NCBI RefSeq assembly: GCF_000003815.2
Contig: NC_049986.1
Location: 8,281,751 to 8,343,750 of the forward strand
Source of the DNA: Branchiostoma floridae
Taxonomy: Eukaryota; Chordata; Leptocardii; Amphioxiformes; Branchiostomatidae
DNA: 62,000 nucleotides
Direction of reading: 5' to 3'
Part shown: piece after piece, positions 1-12,309 of the stretch
Position numbering within the stretch: position 1 is the stretch's first letter
How the letters are laid out: each line of letters starts with the position of its first letter
Program-made: the position numbers and the translations under genes
Notes under the pieces: generated by a model
Told to the model about the DNA's origin: nothing
The model's database searches: none
Seen by the model: the letters and a program-made list of their open reading frames with translations, nothing else

Positions 1-601
1 TTGGAGAGTACCCTCTTGTGCCAATGGAGAGGTTTTGAACTGTTTATCTGAAACAGAGTCTGAACTCCATCGCAAATTTCAGCGGAAAATTTTCTTCATT
101 TCTAAACACGCACAATTTTCTAACCGCAATTTATCTCGTCTCGTGCATAATGCGGATAATCGCATGTATATTTCAAAATAATGTTTACTTTGTATGCATA
201 TATCATTATATTTATTTATTGGTTTATGCAACTTGTTATTAATATATATTTTTGATGAATGAGAGTATATTTTTATTCTTCGTCAAAAATTTTCGATGCG
301 ATGCTATCAAGTTGGTGCGAGGTCATTACAGGTCACTAAATGGCACTTCCCAAGTTTGACGAAAATTCGTCTGACACTACGATGGAGTTGGAGTTCGTCC
401 ACCCAAATTGTAGAAAATGAGAATAAAAGGCGAAGATATTTGATCAAAGAATATGAAACGCCGCCATGGTCCGTGTTAGATACTTGTAGGCTGTTTTCCC
501 GGCGAGTTAATCGCCGTGAGCCAGGCCGGAGCTAGCCTGTTCCTCCCCAACGATCGCTCACTTCGTCGGCCACCTACATGCATGTAGTATATCGGAATAC
601 A
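1..601. other. AT-rich flank followed by a CpG-richer patch; no gene recognised
   Basis: The first 290 bases are AT-rich. From about 290 to 580 CpG is more frequent, with a small hairpin around 500-513 (GGCGA, GTTAA, TCGCC) and a good translation-start context, GCCGCCATGG, near 461. The ATG there opens only a 7-codon frame on the + strand and a 7-codon frame on the minus strand, so neither is called a gene. It could be the edge of a promoter for a gene outside the window; this is inference only. Confidence 0.3.
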
Positions 602-624
602 TCACAGGCTGCAGGAACTATTTA

Positions 625-712
625 TATAGAGATTTCGGAACATAGAGATTTCGGAACATAGAGATTTCGGAACATAGGTATTTCGGAACATAGAGATTTC
701 GGAACATAGAGC
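625..712. repeat. 16-bp minisatellite, about 5.5 copies
   Basis: The unit ACATAGAGATTTCGGA is repeated head to tail with few changes. One unit reads AGGTATTT in place of AGAGATTT. Open frames across it are products of the repeat, not genes. Confidence 0.9.
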
Positions 713-2102
713 GGTCACCCCTGAGTCTCTTCTGTCCTCTCCAGATAATACGGATTCTATAACAGGGCTGGATACCAGGCGGCTCCTCATAGAGCACTCC
801 TGTTCAGCTGACTCTAGGCAAGTAGGGGTCGGGAAAATGAAGGTCAAGTTCGATCTTGGTCCCGTAGCGGCTTTCTAAGGCACTACAGCAGAACTTTCAG
901 TTTTGATATCTTTTTCAATGGTACAAGATCTGTCAAACCTTTTCATCAAGAAACACGTCGATGTAGGTTAGACATCCAGGTAATAATAGGCATCAAGAAG
1001 AGTAGGCCTAACCCGTGTTCCTGACTGAATATACATATCTCCTTACCAGTTATTGGAAAAGTACACCACAGACTGACCTTTGCACTACCTATACCTTTTA
1101 TAGGATGCGTTACAGTATGTTTCCCTTGTCACTGGTATGGTACATAATTATACCCCCTTTGATACCCGACACCCCCCTCTGCTGCTGTACAAACAACTGG
1201 TCAGCCCACTGGTCATCCCATCTGGTCTACCTTGTAGGGACTCTCACTTTCCTTCAAGTGATACACTTGGATTGGTTACAAAGGACATGCTCCAATGTTC
1301 TTTGGGAATGTAGTGAAGCTATTAAGATATCACATGTGATAAGACCTTTGTTATAAAGGGCTTCTAATCCACATTGAGTGTGGTATTCATGATAGGTATC
1401 CATTGATACACATGTATCTTTGTGCATCTGCTCCACAGTTTGCTTTGAAAGTTACTTAAGACGACAAGAGACAGAATGAGAATCTTGATTCTGAGTATTC
1501 TTTTCCCTATGTAGATCCAATGGCTAACTTCAAATCCTTTCCCCACTTGAATGTAAACAAATAGTCATCTACTTGTACCTGTTTTTCTCAACAGACTCTT
1601 CCCAGCAGCTTGTGTATCATCTGAAAACAAAGGTGCTGTTGAGGGTGTTCACAGATAACATCTTAGTACAACACTTCCCTGAGTGGCAGACTCCCTCTGA
1701 GAATGAGCAGTGACAACTATTGCTATTACCTTCAAAACACACCATCACCAACCCTTTCCATTAGGTAAAAGACTGTAATGTTGTTCAACATCTCCACTGT
1801 TTTCCTTTTGATGTCCTGGTCCGAGTAAAAACAGATGACCACTGTTCCTATCTCTCCAGGCCCTTTCTAAGAGAGATACCCTTATCATATCAGTCGATCC
1901 TCCACTCTGTCTACAACTTCTGTTGTGACTGAAGGAGATGAAGTGATGAATACCACTGTAAGGCCATCTGCCCAGGCCTGTCACCGCCCTCTCCAGTTCA
2001 ACTGGACTTTCCCACACCCAGGTCCTTTCCTCTGGAAGCTCTTACTCTTAGTGCCATTCTGGTACACACTTGGTTGTCATCTGGGCATGTTATCCCCACA
2101 AT
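713..2102. other. No gene seen
   Basis: Unremarkable sequence. The only feature is one copy, near 881-930, of a dispersed motif (CAGCAGAACTTnC followed by GTTTTGAT) that recurs at 2453, 4022, 22583, 28861 and 51703. Short open frames here have no protein-like composition or splice sites. Confidence 0.4.
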
Positions 2103-2103
2103 A

Positions 2104-2226
2104 CTGTAAATGCAGAAATGTATCATGGTGTTTTTTTGTCTGCGGTTTTCACTTAAAATGACAGCGAACACTTCATTTTCCCACTAATGCAAAATTAGAT
2201 CCCTGCAAACTTAAATACATTTACAG
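2104..2226. mobile_element. MITE, CTGTAAATGC family, 123 bp
   Basis: It begins CTGTAAATGCAGAAATG and ends ACATTTACAG. TA is duplicated on both sides (2102-2103 and 2227-2228). The interior keeps decayed forms of the 'GCGGTGGTTTT' and 'CTGCGAACTTAAA' blocks seen in the full-length copy at 61426-61633. The short inverted ends, TA target and lack of coding capacity suggest a non-autonomous DNA transposon mobilised by a Tc1/mariner-like or similar enzyme (inference). Confidence 0.8.
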
Positions 2227-2229
2227 TAT

Positions 2230-3276
2230 CATCATTGCAGGCAGGAATTTAGCTGCATATGACTGGAAACTTTTTAGGAACCTTGTCCAAAAATTGGTGG
2301 AAGAAATTTGTCCAAATGTCCGAAAAATGTTGAAAATGTCCAAATTTGACTAAAATGATGGAAATACATTGTATACACTGTACATGTCTACATGATAACA
2401 AAAAATATAAGCTATATACATTTTGGGCCACCTGGCAGCTTAGCTTTCCTTGTCACTACAGCAGAACTTCTGGTTTGCATCTTTTAGTTATTACAAAATA
2501 CCAGCTTTCCACAAGACTCAACAACTTCAAGCTGTCACCTAAACTGTGTAGGACCAGCAATAGCAATAGCATCAACAATAGACTGATGTTATGAATATCA
2601 ATTTTATTTGGTGTCAAGTGCACATACAAAATGTAATACTGAGACTTCTTCATACAACACCAAAGCTGTATAAGAGCCAATCTGTAGTAAGTCTGTTCAC
2701 ACTACCTCTCCCATGGTACCTCAAGAGGTTCTTTGTCCCGTCTCCAGACCATTCTTAGCCACTCCTACAGTAAGTCATTTAAAAGTCTAGTTGTTTTCAA
2801 GCACCATTTGACTGCCTTTGATGTATCAACACTTCAACCTATTGTTACATAACACTTTTCAACCTTCTCTCATATTGCCTTGCTAGGAGATGCCAATGAC
2901 CAGTGCAGTGTAACAGGCTAACATATGCCCCTGAAAAAATTGTACCAGGGTTCATTCTGACCATGGGTGCATTCCAGCCTGCATGCTCTACTGGGACTTT
3001 ATAGTATGTTGACAGCCTTGAACATATCTTAATATAGTGTTAGACACTATTAGATAAACATTTTGTATTTTCTCCTTTCTTGACCCCATTCTTTGTAACC
3101 CTATTTCGCCTTTATCCGTGGGGGTAACTTGTATCTGTTCTTATATCAAACTGCAATGGTGCTATGCATTGGAGTAACCCATATCCATTGTTATATCAAA
3201 ATGCAACGTTTTTAAAATATTGTACTTGAAACCACCATCCATCAACTTTATACCCTTAATACCCCATTAAAAAGAA
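2230..3276. other. No gene seen
   Basis: It holds a second copy of the CAGCAGAACTTCTGG motif at about 2453, and decayed relatives (3110-3200) of the repeat unit that is tandemly copied just downstream. Nothing else is recognisable. Confidence 0.4.
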
Positions 3277-3730
3277 ACGGATATAGGTTACCCCATGGAT
3301 AAAGGTCATCATCATGATATCTTGGATAAAGGTGAACTAGTTGGACTCTTGTTGAGTTGAAGATGGCAAGATATCTGCTGCTTGGACAGATGACAACCCC
3401 AGCAAATGAACTTGTGACAAGGAATCCCTAAAAAGCAATGGATATAGGTTACCCCACGCCTACGGATAATGGTGAACTTGTGTTAAAGTGGACTTTTGTT
3501 GAGTTGAAGAGGGCACGGTATCTGCTGTTTGGACAGATGACAACCCCAGCAAATGAACTTGTGACAAGGAATCCCTAAATACCCCATTTAAAAACAAAAC
3601 GGATATAGGTTACCCCAGGGATAAAGGTGAACTTGTGTCAAAGCAGACTTTTGTTGAGTTGAAGAGGGCACGGTATCTGCTGTTTGGACAGATGACAACC
3701 CCAGCAAATGAACTTGTGACAAGGAATGCC
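3277..3730 (+). repeat. Tandem repeat, three copies of about 160 bp
   Basis: Three head-to-tail units start at 3277, 3437 and 3599. Each begins CGGATATAGGTTACCCCA and ends GAACTTGTGACAAGGAATnCC. Units 2 and 3 are nearly identical over their last 100 bases. Unit 1 carries an extra stretch with TCATCATCATGATATC. A single relative lies at about 25535-25565. The frame that reads through unit 3 (ending near 3826) is probably incidental, because the matching frames in units 1 and 2 run into stops right after the conserved block. Confidence 0.9.
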
Positions 3731-3894
3731 CCAAGCCATCCCTCAACTGTCACTTGTGCAAGCAAGCAAGGCAGTTCAGGTCCTCCTACATGTTCACTGG
3801 GCATACCAGAAATAAGACCTGAATAGCTCCATCATCTAGTTCCCTTCGTGAAACGAAGGGTTTGTTTTGAGTGCTGTTTTTTTGTGGGAGGGAC

Positions 3895-4470
3895 GTTTGT
3901 CAGCCTGATAACTGGGGAAGGCATGGATGGATTGTTTTGATATTTGGTATGTGGGTAGGGTTAGACATGACGAAGGAATGGTAGGAATTGCGTTACGGCA
4001 GGGTGCTCTAGCGGAGTGTTATTGTACTGCAGCAGAACTTCCGGTTTTGATAATTTTTTTTCGGGACATGTTTGGGTGATGATTTTTAAGTGGTAAGTAG
4101 CTATATAAATGAATAGTAAGGTGTGTAAGTTTTGGCCACTTAGGGGTTTTGCTGGGGCGGTGAAAGTCATTCTTGTGTTAGGTTTTGAGAAGGAATTATG
4201 GAAGCAGGGGTCGATGGATCGGAATGACTGTAGGTATGCAGATAGCTTAGGTAGTGATGTACATAATTGTATGATTATTGTGCAAATTAGGAGGTAATTA
4301 GCAGAATGCAATAGGTATGTGTGCAAACCGTTGCAGGGTACGTGTCTGTGGACAGAAAATCTCATGAACGGCATGACAGGTTGATCTGATATTTGGTATG
4401 TGGGTAGCTCTTGAGACAGTGAAGAAACGTACGTGGCGTTTTATCGTTTAGTGGCTTTTGACGGTTTTGC
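3895..4470 (+). repeat. Dispersed repeat block with 'GGTATGTGGGTAG' and 'TGCAGCAGAACTTCCGG' motifs
   Basis: Two copies of 'GATATTTGGTATGTGGGTAG' (about 3940 and 4390) flank one copy of 'TACTGCAGCAGAACTTCCGG' (4025). The same two motifs recur together at 22583-22680 and, reversed, at 29100-29290 and 34190-34390. This marks a family whose full boundaries cannot be drawn by eye. It may be the non-coding end of a retroelement. Confidence 0.6.
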
Positions 4471-6636
4471 CGGGGATGTTTGTAGTTGGAAAATAGGTCC
4501 GGCAGTAAACCAGTGTGGCTATATTTGGGTGTAATGGCGTAATAGTTCTATATTTGGGTACTGACGTAATGCTCATGCCCAAGCCGACTGCAATGGTTAT
4601 ATGTTGGTTGTTACGTCATGGCGATGTAATGCTTAGGCGTTCATGTGATGTGGTTTGGTTTGGTTTCTGTCAGAAGAACTGGTGGTCTGATGGAAAGATG
4701 GTGTTCACAAGAAGAGGTGGAAAGTCGTTGGAGAAGAGGAAGGCACTGAAGCGAAAGTGCATGAGATCTGTTAGTGTAAGCAAGCACTAAGGTGAGACGT
4801 AAAAGTATAAGGTGCTGGAAGATTGTAGTTATTTTGAATGTGATAAAATGTCTAGGGGTCTTAGCGTGATACAGATGTGTTTGTAATGTTGGAGACGTAA
4901 TGTCACTACAGTATGGAAATGCATGTCCATACATATAAGGTATGAAACAGAGACATTTACACGTGACATCGATGTCTTTATTGATGTGTAGGAGCATTTC
5001 TATGTCCAAAGGTATCCGTAGAAAGTTCAAAATTTGGCTTCCCTCGCGGCAAATTTGTCGCTTCGATGATTGGCACTTTTCCGAGCATCTGTAAGGGACG
5101 CTAAGTATGGCGATTACGCAATAGTGGTTTATATTTAGGAGTTACGTCATTCTGCGTGGGCTGCAGCTAGTTGTGCATGGGCTCCCCACAGGAAGTGACC
5201 CCAAAGGTCATAGTTGCGCAATAGAGGACAGCACGACTTATATATACCAGACGATTACAAGACAATGGTACTATAGGGACAGTACATTATACATGATGGG
5301 GTGTAAATGTTTCCTATAAGATTTGATAATCTGTAGATTAAGGGCAATGAATCAGGGCAATGGTGATATTGTTTACAGGGCCCTATATTATACGTTTTAA
5401 AAGGGTTGTACATGTAACAGTTACTACCGGTACAATACATTGTTGAACAAAGCAGGGTTTGTTTTTCACAGTAACTTTTAGTCATTGATGAGATTGTTTA
5501 TAGGGATTGTACATTAGACATATAGGATGCACAATGTAGTGGACTTCATTGTGAAACAAAGAATGCTACATCATCATTGTTGCAAGCAACAAGTCGGCAA
5601 TAATGATCTGTAAAGGGGGCTGTACAAAGAAAAACTATAATTTATAATATCACTTTGTAGAAACGTCCATGCAATGTATCAAGTCGTCAATATTGACAAT
5701 ATTGATCCGTCAACCCTTCCCTTGTTATTACCATCTGAAGGGATTTTTCTATTGCGTACGCGCGGAAAATGTTGCTGTCAATTCCGGGAATTTTTACCAA
5801 TCGGACATACTAGTACACAACTCAGTTAGGCTAATATTTCTCTCTTTGTCAGCTAGAGTCCATTCCAAGTCATCGTGCGGATGTTTGCTGTCATTGTTTA
5901 GAATTGATTTTAAAGTTTTGAATCTAGAATCGACATTTGATACTTCAGAAATATTTTCAACATTATTTCAATTTTATAAATATTTCCCCGGTCCTGTAAA
6001 ACTTTGGAAATATTCATGGTGTGGAATTAGATAGTTCTAATGATAACAGCATTCTACCATTATTTACCATTTTCTACCAGTTTTGTAACATTTTGTAAAT
6101 GGGTCAGTGGGCTGGGAAGATAGCAATTCACACATCCTTGCAAAGTATGGTTGGGTGTCAATGCAGCAATGACCCACCACAAAGGATCCACCAGTGCCCA
6201 GCAGTGAAATCTAAAAATATACAGAGGCAACAACATGGCTTACTTTTATGGGGGCAATTAACTAATTTTACCATTTGGCAAAGTTTAAATGTGAAAGAAT
6301 CACACAGAGGTTTCACAATTATTCTAAAAAATATTTTGCACAGTTACTTTCAAAATGTTTCTAAACTATTCAAATGAATTCAAATAGATGAATATTTTCT
6401 TGGTCAATTTTTAAAAAAACCAATTATTGTGGCTTAGATATTCTTTTATTCAACATAATTCAGACTTATTACAAATATCACCTAATATAAATCCTCATGG
6501 TGACTTGGAATTGACTAATGTGTCTTATCTTTGAGTATCTGCTATTTTGAAATGAAGTAGGCGTATAATTTGGGTACCTATTGGCTGGCAAAATACACCT
6601 AGTTATTATTATTAATATAAACTGTCCTCATTATTT
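4471..6636. other. No gene seen
   Basis: A stretch near 5755-5815 (around CAATTCCGGGAATTTTTACC) is repeated in diverged form at 6790-6845, so the two are probably old copies of one repeat. Otherwise no family, splice pattern or RNA gene is recognised. Confidence 0.4.
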
Positions 6637-6661
6637 ATGCAAATTAGCCCCTGATTTGCAT
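6637..6661. promoter_or_regulatory. Inverted pair of octamer motifs
   Basis: ATGCAAAT (6637-6644) and its complement ATTTGCAT (6654-6661) face each other with 9 bp between them. Octamers are known binding sites for POU-family factors. Chance occurrence in AT-rich DNA is quite possible and there is no nearby gene to regulate, so this is a candidate only. Confidence 0.3.
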
Positions 6662-7008
6662 GATGAAAATTGATTATGTAAGGCATCTCCAAAGCTATCT
6701 CACTCACTCGCTCGCTCACGGCCCATGAAAAAAGCTATCTCCATTCCAAATACCATGACAATCTGTCAACGCAATGATACAGCTACATAGGCGCGAAAAA
6801 AGTTGTAGAATTCCGAGAATTTTTGCCAATCGAACGTATCATTTTCTGTAAGGCTAGCCCCTGAGATGTCTATAAAAAACACCCTCAAAACACCACACCC
6901 TAGCCCATTTCACGAAGGTTGAGTTCTACGAACGCTTGTGTTACCTTGTGTCCATGCACTGATGACCTCTACTCTCTATAGCTCTTGTGGGAAAGTGTCG
7001 GTAGCTTT

Positions 7009-7097
7009 TATAGGACTTGTATTTTAGGAACCACCACAGATTTCTATGCATGATATACATATATATTTGTCATGGTTCCTAAAATACAAGTCCTATA
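7009..7097. mobile_element. Short inverted-repeat element (hairpin), about 89 bp
   Basis: The left arm (7009-7033, TATAGGACTTGTATTTTAGG...) and right arm (7073-7097) are perfect complements over about 24 bases around a 39-base AT-rich loop. It looks like a MITE or a fold-back unit. No clear target duplication is visible. Confidence 0.75.
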
Positions 7098-8656
7098 TAA
7101 ACTATACTATACTAATAGTTCTGTAGTCTTTCATTTTATGTGTGGTATATATATATGTCTGTTTTTATATGGGCCAAATGATTGTAAACCTCTGTATGTA
7201 CGTTTGTACAGTTTGCATATAATGTTAGGTCTTTTTCCTTTCAAGGGTCCTAGGCCTGAAATAAACATTGATGGTAACCTTGGAAGCCTGTGTATATATA
7301 AATAATTGTGATATTGTAACTTGTGAGATGATTTGTGTGAAGGGGGGAGGTAAGGGGGATACATTTTATTTGTTACAGGGGGGAAGAAATATAAGATTCT
7401 TACATGCTTTTCTGATAGTTAGGATTCCATTTTGTCCTTCGAAGTGAAAGTTATGGATAGTGAGTCTTCTTAAAGATGACAGGTAGAGCCCCCCCATCCC
7501 CCCTAAGGTTTGCTTTGTCTATAGGGTGATATACAGGCATTGGTATGTTTCTTGCAATGTCTCATGAGTCTCAACATTACTGTTTTCCATTGATAAGAGA
7601 CATTGTTTTGGGCACAGACAGTTTTGGTACTCCCCCATCCATCTAGATCACCCATCAGTCCTGTCCTGACATCCTGACATCTGATCCTACCAAATGCTAT
7701 GGCACACTGGCCACTGAGCAACAGCGGAACAAATGGATAAAAAGCAACAGCCCTGATGGCAGCATGTAGTTTACACAGGTGATTCTAAGTAGTGTGGATC
7801 CCTACAGAAAATGATCCTAGTTGAGAAACCTGTACTTGTCAATGGCAACAAGAACAAACAGGAAGCCATGCTCTTAGCCAGGATTTTGTTTTTTGGGGGT
7901 TCTTTTTCCATAGTTTTTTGACAAGGGAGCGCGAAAGGCTTGAGATCAGCACAGCAGTCACGTGAGCTATGGTTGTCCAGGGGCATACACCCCCAGAAAA
8001 TTTAAATTCAACCCTCTGAAATGGCATTCCCTACATTTTTGACAGGATTTCTGAAGTATAGAACAGAAGCTGTCAATAACACTAATTTCAAGACTAATTT
8101 AAGAGGTTTCATGATTATTCTTTCTATAGGGCATCTTCAAGTGAGTGGTGTGGGGTTCATTGACCCCAACCCCCCAGCCTACAAACTTGGAAGGCAATGG
8201 GATAGTGCTCTTTGTCTGAGGTTTATTCTAACTGACAGTTTCAAGGGTTAGGCCTGCTAACAGTAACACCTTATCAAGAGTAGCTCAGGCTGCTACATGT
8301 AGCTATAGGATTTTATGCGAATACCTGCAAGGTCAAAGCAATATATTCTGTAGTTGTGCTTAAGACGTTGTTTTAAGTCAGCAAGGGTCAGTCCTGACCA
8401 TGGGAAAAGGAGCACCCCAGAATCAGGCAGATGAACCGAAACTCCTTACTAGATATCAGATGGGGGAGCGTCCTGAGAAAACTCTTTAAACCTGACACAA
8501 TTTTGGCCTCCATTCAACAGATGCAGCAATTGAAGAAGGATGCTGGGGACACGGGTAGTCAAAACATACAGGCACTAGTAATAAGAGGAGCACTGTCTTA
8601 GTAACATAAATGGCTTGTCAAGCTCAGGGGACCAAATCATCCTGGGGCAATCGCTA
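7098..8656. other. No gene seen
   Basis: Mixed non-coding sequence ending at an assembly gap. No protein family, tRNA or clear repeat was recognised. Confidence 0.4.
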
Positions 8657-8756
8657 NNNNNNNNNNNNNNNNNNNNNNNNNNNNNNNNNNNNNNNNNNNN
8701 NNNNNNNNNNNNNNNNNNNNNNNNNNNNNNNNNNNNNNNNNNNNNNNNNNNNNNNN
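8657..8756. other. Assembly gap (100 N)
   Basis: Exactly 100 N, the usual placeholder for a gap of unknown size. The right edge is a long pyrimidine tract, a likely cause of the break. Confidence 0.99.
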
Positions 8757-8906
8757 CCTTCCCTCCCTCCTTCGCGTTCCCTCCCTCCTTCGTCTCGCTC
8801 GTCTCCTCCCTCCCTCCTTCTCTCCTCTCCCTCCCTCCTTCTCTCCCTGTCGCCTTATCTCTCTCTCTCCATCTCTTTCCCTCCCGCCTCCTAACTCCCT
8901 CCCTCT
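8757..8906. repeat. Pyrimidine-rich low-complexity tract (TCCC/CTCC)
   Basis: About 150 bases almost purely of C and T, built on CCCTCCCTCCTT units. Purine-strand and pyrimidine-strand open frames here (Pro/Ser-rich or Arg/Gly/Glu-rich) are composition artefacts. Confidence 0.95.
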
Positions 8907-9970
8907 CAAACTGATGGTTCTCTGAGTCTGATACTGAACATGACTACAGAACTCCAACTTTCACATTTAAATGGCTCGTGAGATTACCCAGACTGTGTAC
9001 CATAATACTTTTAAGGCCGACCAAAGTCTATCGACAGGAAGCATCTTGACCCAGCGTTTACCCATCTTGGGTTTCTGATACATTGGGGAAACCTGTTAAG
9101 TTGTGTTTTGGCCTGGCTTCTGGTGTAAAACACCCCTGTTTAAGGTCAGGATTGGGGCCAGTCATGCAAGCATGTAGTCCGTATACAAGACAACACCTCT
9201 TCCTTCTAAAGCATCGTGACCACTTCACAGTCTAGCAGGCAGGATTCGGGGTCTGCATGCTCTTTTCCGTAAGGCGTAAACAGACATTTCTGATTTCCCT
9301 GAAGTTTGTAGAGAAAGCCGTCTTCTTTACAAAATTATTCGTAGCAAGGCAACAAAAGTTTACGAAGTGGCCTTCCTTGATTTAAGTGTACTACATAGGG
9401 GTTTCTTCTGAATTCAGTGTTAAGTGTCCCCCCATGCAGACCCTCAGGAATCCGGAAGAAGCCTTCCTCTCTGGTTGTTCAATGTGCTTGCCGGCAGTAA
9501 AAGTCACATGTTAACAACAACTGTTGTTCTATGGACATTCTGGAAGGATGTAGGCACAGCTTCTAAACCTAACGAGGGAACCATTCCGCTAGCAGTAAAA
9601 AGAAGAAGACTCTAAGCCAATAAGACCTCTCGTTTCAAATGGTCAGTGTTGTTGTTTGTCCTGGACAAAGCCTTTGTGGTAAACAGCAGCACATGTGCGA
9701 TCGAGAACCATGCTCTTTAAATGCAGTCACTGTTATAGAAATCTGGAGGGAGAGTAACCTTGACCCAGCTCTTCCACTTGTCATAACAGAGAGGACAGAT
9801 GCTATGTACCATATTTACAAGTTTACTGTATGGGGGAAATTCCCGGCATAACGTCATGTACATGTCTTAAGGGCTGCAACCCTTTCCAGTAGTGTGCATG
9901 TCAGATGAGCTCTTTTCTTGCTTTTTTTTTCTTGCAAGACCAGGCCAGTGATGGATTCCTACTTTTATCA
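8907..9970. other. No gene seen
   Basis: Non-coding sequence. A 'CCCCCATGCAGACCCTC' motif at 9429 recurs at 36488, 36645 and 50189, so this is probably part of another dispersed repeat. Confidence 0.35.
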
Positions 9971-9976
9971 AGAAGT

Positions 9977-10283
9977 GTGGTGGGTTCTTTAAATGTGCTG
10001 GAGTTGTTGCTTAAACACAAATCCTCTGTGCAATGAGAGAATGCCCAATTGAAGCTAGGTACTCAATTTTGTCAGACTGGAGTGAGGAAATTGGCGTAAG
10101 ATGCCTTTTTGCACAACATAGTCACCTGCTATGGATTCAAACCCCAAACTTCTGTTTACTAAGAACCCTGTAAGAGGAGAGTAGAAGCAGTCTCGTGGCT
10201 CTCGGGATTCAAACCCACGCCAAACCCAGATTACCAAACCCAACACGCTAAACCGTTTCGCCAAAAGGGACAGTCCCATTTGG
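9977..10283 (-). mobile_element. tRNA-derived SINE, decayed, with a second tRNA-like head
   Basis: Read on the + strand it shows, in order, 'GTGGGTTCTTTAAATGTGCTGG', 'AAGCTAGGTACTCA', 'GGAGTGAGGAAATT' and 'GGATTCAAACCCC'. These are the complement of a SINE body and of a pol III B box (GGTTTGAATCC). A second B-box-like and A-box-like pair lies at 10207-10268 (reverse strand: TGGCGAAACGG, then GGGTTTGAATCCC). The order matches at least seven other copies here. The body resembles the conserved core shared by MetaSINEs (family assignment is inference). Confidence 0.7.
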
Positions 10284-10356
10284 CTAGTCAGTTTAATAGT
10301 GCCCGAACCCTACTGTTACAACCGTGAGTTCTAATCATCACTAGAAGGTGGTTGGT

Positions 10357-10917
10357 CTCCAGCCCTGCATCTCTACCCCCTGTCCTGCTAGGGTTACCAG
10401 GTATAAAATGCCTTTCTCAATGGAATGTTCAACATACTAGTAGGGAATTGCCTGGGATTCAAACCCAGGACCCTTAGATTCTAAGTCAAGACCCTATATC
10501 TAATCATCACATTAGGCCACCATGCCAGCAGTGCTTGGCCTCCAGGCCTGTGTCTACCCTGTCCTGGTAGGGTTACCAGGTGTAAAATGCGTTTCTCAAT
10601 GGCACAACATAGGTAATTGCCAGGGATTCGAACCCAGAACCCTTAGATTCTAAGTCAAGACCCTATATCTAACCATCACAAGGCCGCCATGCCAGCAGTA
10701 GTAAGCCTCCAGGCCTGTGTCTACCCTGTCCTGGTAGGGTTACCAGGTGTAAAATGCGTTTCTCAATGGCACAACATAGGGAATTGCCAGAGATTCGAAC
10801 CCAGAACCCTTAGATTCTAAGTCAAGACCCTATATCTAATCATCACAAGGCCACCATGCCAGCAGTGCTTGGCCTCCAGGCCTGTGTCTACCCTGTCCTG
10901 GTAGGGTTACCAGGTGT
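10357..10917 (-). repeat. Tandem array of tRNA-like SINE units, 3.3 copies of 167-183 bp
   Basis: Units start at 10357, 10540, 10707 and (partial) 10874, each at CTCCAGgCCTG. Each full unit contains, on the reverse strand, a B-box-like GGGTTTGAATCC or GGGTTCGAATC following a tRNA-like anticodon-arm region (read here as CCCTTAGATTCTAAGTCAAG), then a body with GGTAGGGTTACCAGGTGTAAAATG. Units 2 and 3 are nearly identical and unit 1 is more diverged and longer, so the array probably grew by unequal exchange. Confidence 0.9.
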
Positions 10918-12309
10918 TTACATGTTTCACAGGGCTTGTCAACACACTAGCTTTGTGTGGAAGTGACCTCTGAAAGGGGTCAGGAGCAGGGGCAGCCATC
11001 ATGCAGACTGGACAGGTAAAGCCCACCAGGTTCTCTTCCACAGACAAAAGAACCAGACTCCTAATGCTCTCTTTAGAGGGTTCCTCCCAAACAGAGTAAT
11101 ATTTATGTCCCCGCCATAAATAAACCCACCCTTTATGTGAAGACGTTAAGTGACCGCAAAGTTTTCTTTATGTGTTTGTTTTGTTCGGGGTTTATATACA
11201 GCCGTAGGTAGATTCAACGTTCTAAAGTGGTTTAGGTTCCACAAAGCCGATGGCGTGCTCTTGTTTGATATGTTTTCCCAACATACAAAGTGGTTTTCAT
11301 TCTTATTCAGCTCGTGGGGTTAATTTATTATGTAATGAAAGAGAATAGAATGCCTCTAGTGTTCAATCAAAATGCACCACGGTTTTGCCGCCACAGCCTT
11401 CAGTTCCAGTGCACAAAAAGTGATGACAAGTCCCTTTTGTGGCCCAAGCTTTGCAGGTATCACTAGTACTGTATTGAAATATAAAACAAATCCAAACACA
11501 GTATGGGTCTATGTTTATAAGCTCAATTAGCATCATACCTCACGATAAAACGAATGTTTTACTGTCTTTAGTTTTGAGCCAGGTGCCTTCAAAACTGCCC
11601 AAGGAGCAAACATTTGATTGACATGCAGCGACTTTCTCATTGGTCGAAATGTTGTTTGCTATGCTATCATTGGTTGAACTATTAATTGTGATAGACAATC
11701 AGGATACCCGTCGTAGGTCTCGTATCAGCCTCCCTGTAGTTGGTGTTGTTGATCAACCTGTGCTTTCAAATGTCTCCAATATTGTGATTCTTTTCATGTC
11801 ATCTTCAGACATATACAACATGTACAATGTATCTTCCAGAAAATGTCGTATCTTTTTGTATTTATTCACCAAGAAGCCAAGTCATCTGGTGAAGACCTAT
11901 CAGAGTGACTGTGAAGGTGAATGTTGATCCCAAAATGTGTCAAAGTCACATACCCGGTCACATCTGGCCCAACTTTCTCAACACTGGTACAGTACAAAGA
12001 TTAACTCTCATAGTATCACATGTCTGTGGTCACACTGGGATGGATGGAGGGAGGGAGGGAGAAGTGAAAACACTTTTGTAGTTCTTTGTAAAGCAAAAAT
12101 GAATCAAGTATTGCTGATCACAGCTGCTTGTAATACACACATGAAGTCAGAATTAATCATAATGTTCGAACGTACATCTTTCTGTAAAATACTAAACTTT
12201 TGTAGTTGTGTGTATGTTCACAGTTTTAGAGGTACAACAATGTAACTGCATCATTTGTTACCATTACTAGCCTGGTATCCAGCCATATCATAGCTCCCAA
12301 TTCTCTTTT
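10918..12309. other. No gene seen
   Basis: No recognisable gene or repeat. The frame at 11640-11927 has no family resemblance or splice context that I can defend. Confidence 0.35.

Noticed and set aside
3635-3826. 63-codon frame over the third tandem unit
   Set aside because: The same frame is closed by stops in the first two units right after the shared part.
8610-8957. Open frames across 8657-8756
   Set aside because: They run through N and a pyrimidine tract; no real codons support them.
10357-10917. CRISPR-like array (regular repeats)
   Set aside because: Units are contiguous, 167-183 bp long, tRNA-related, without unique spacers, and the genome is eukaryotic.
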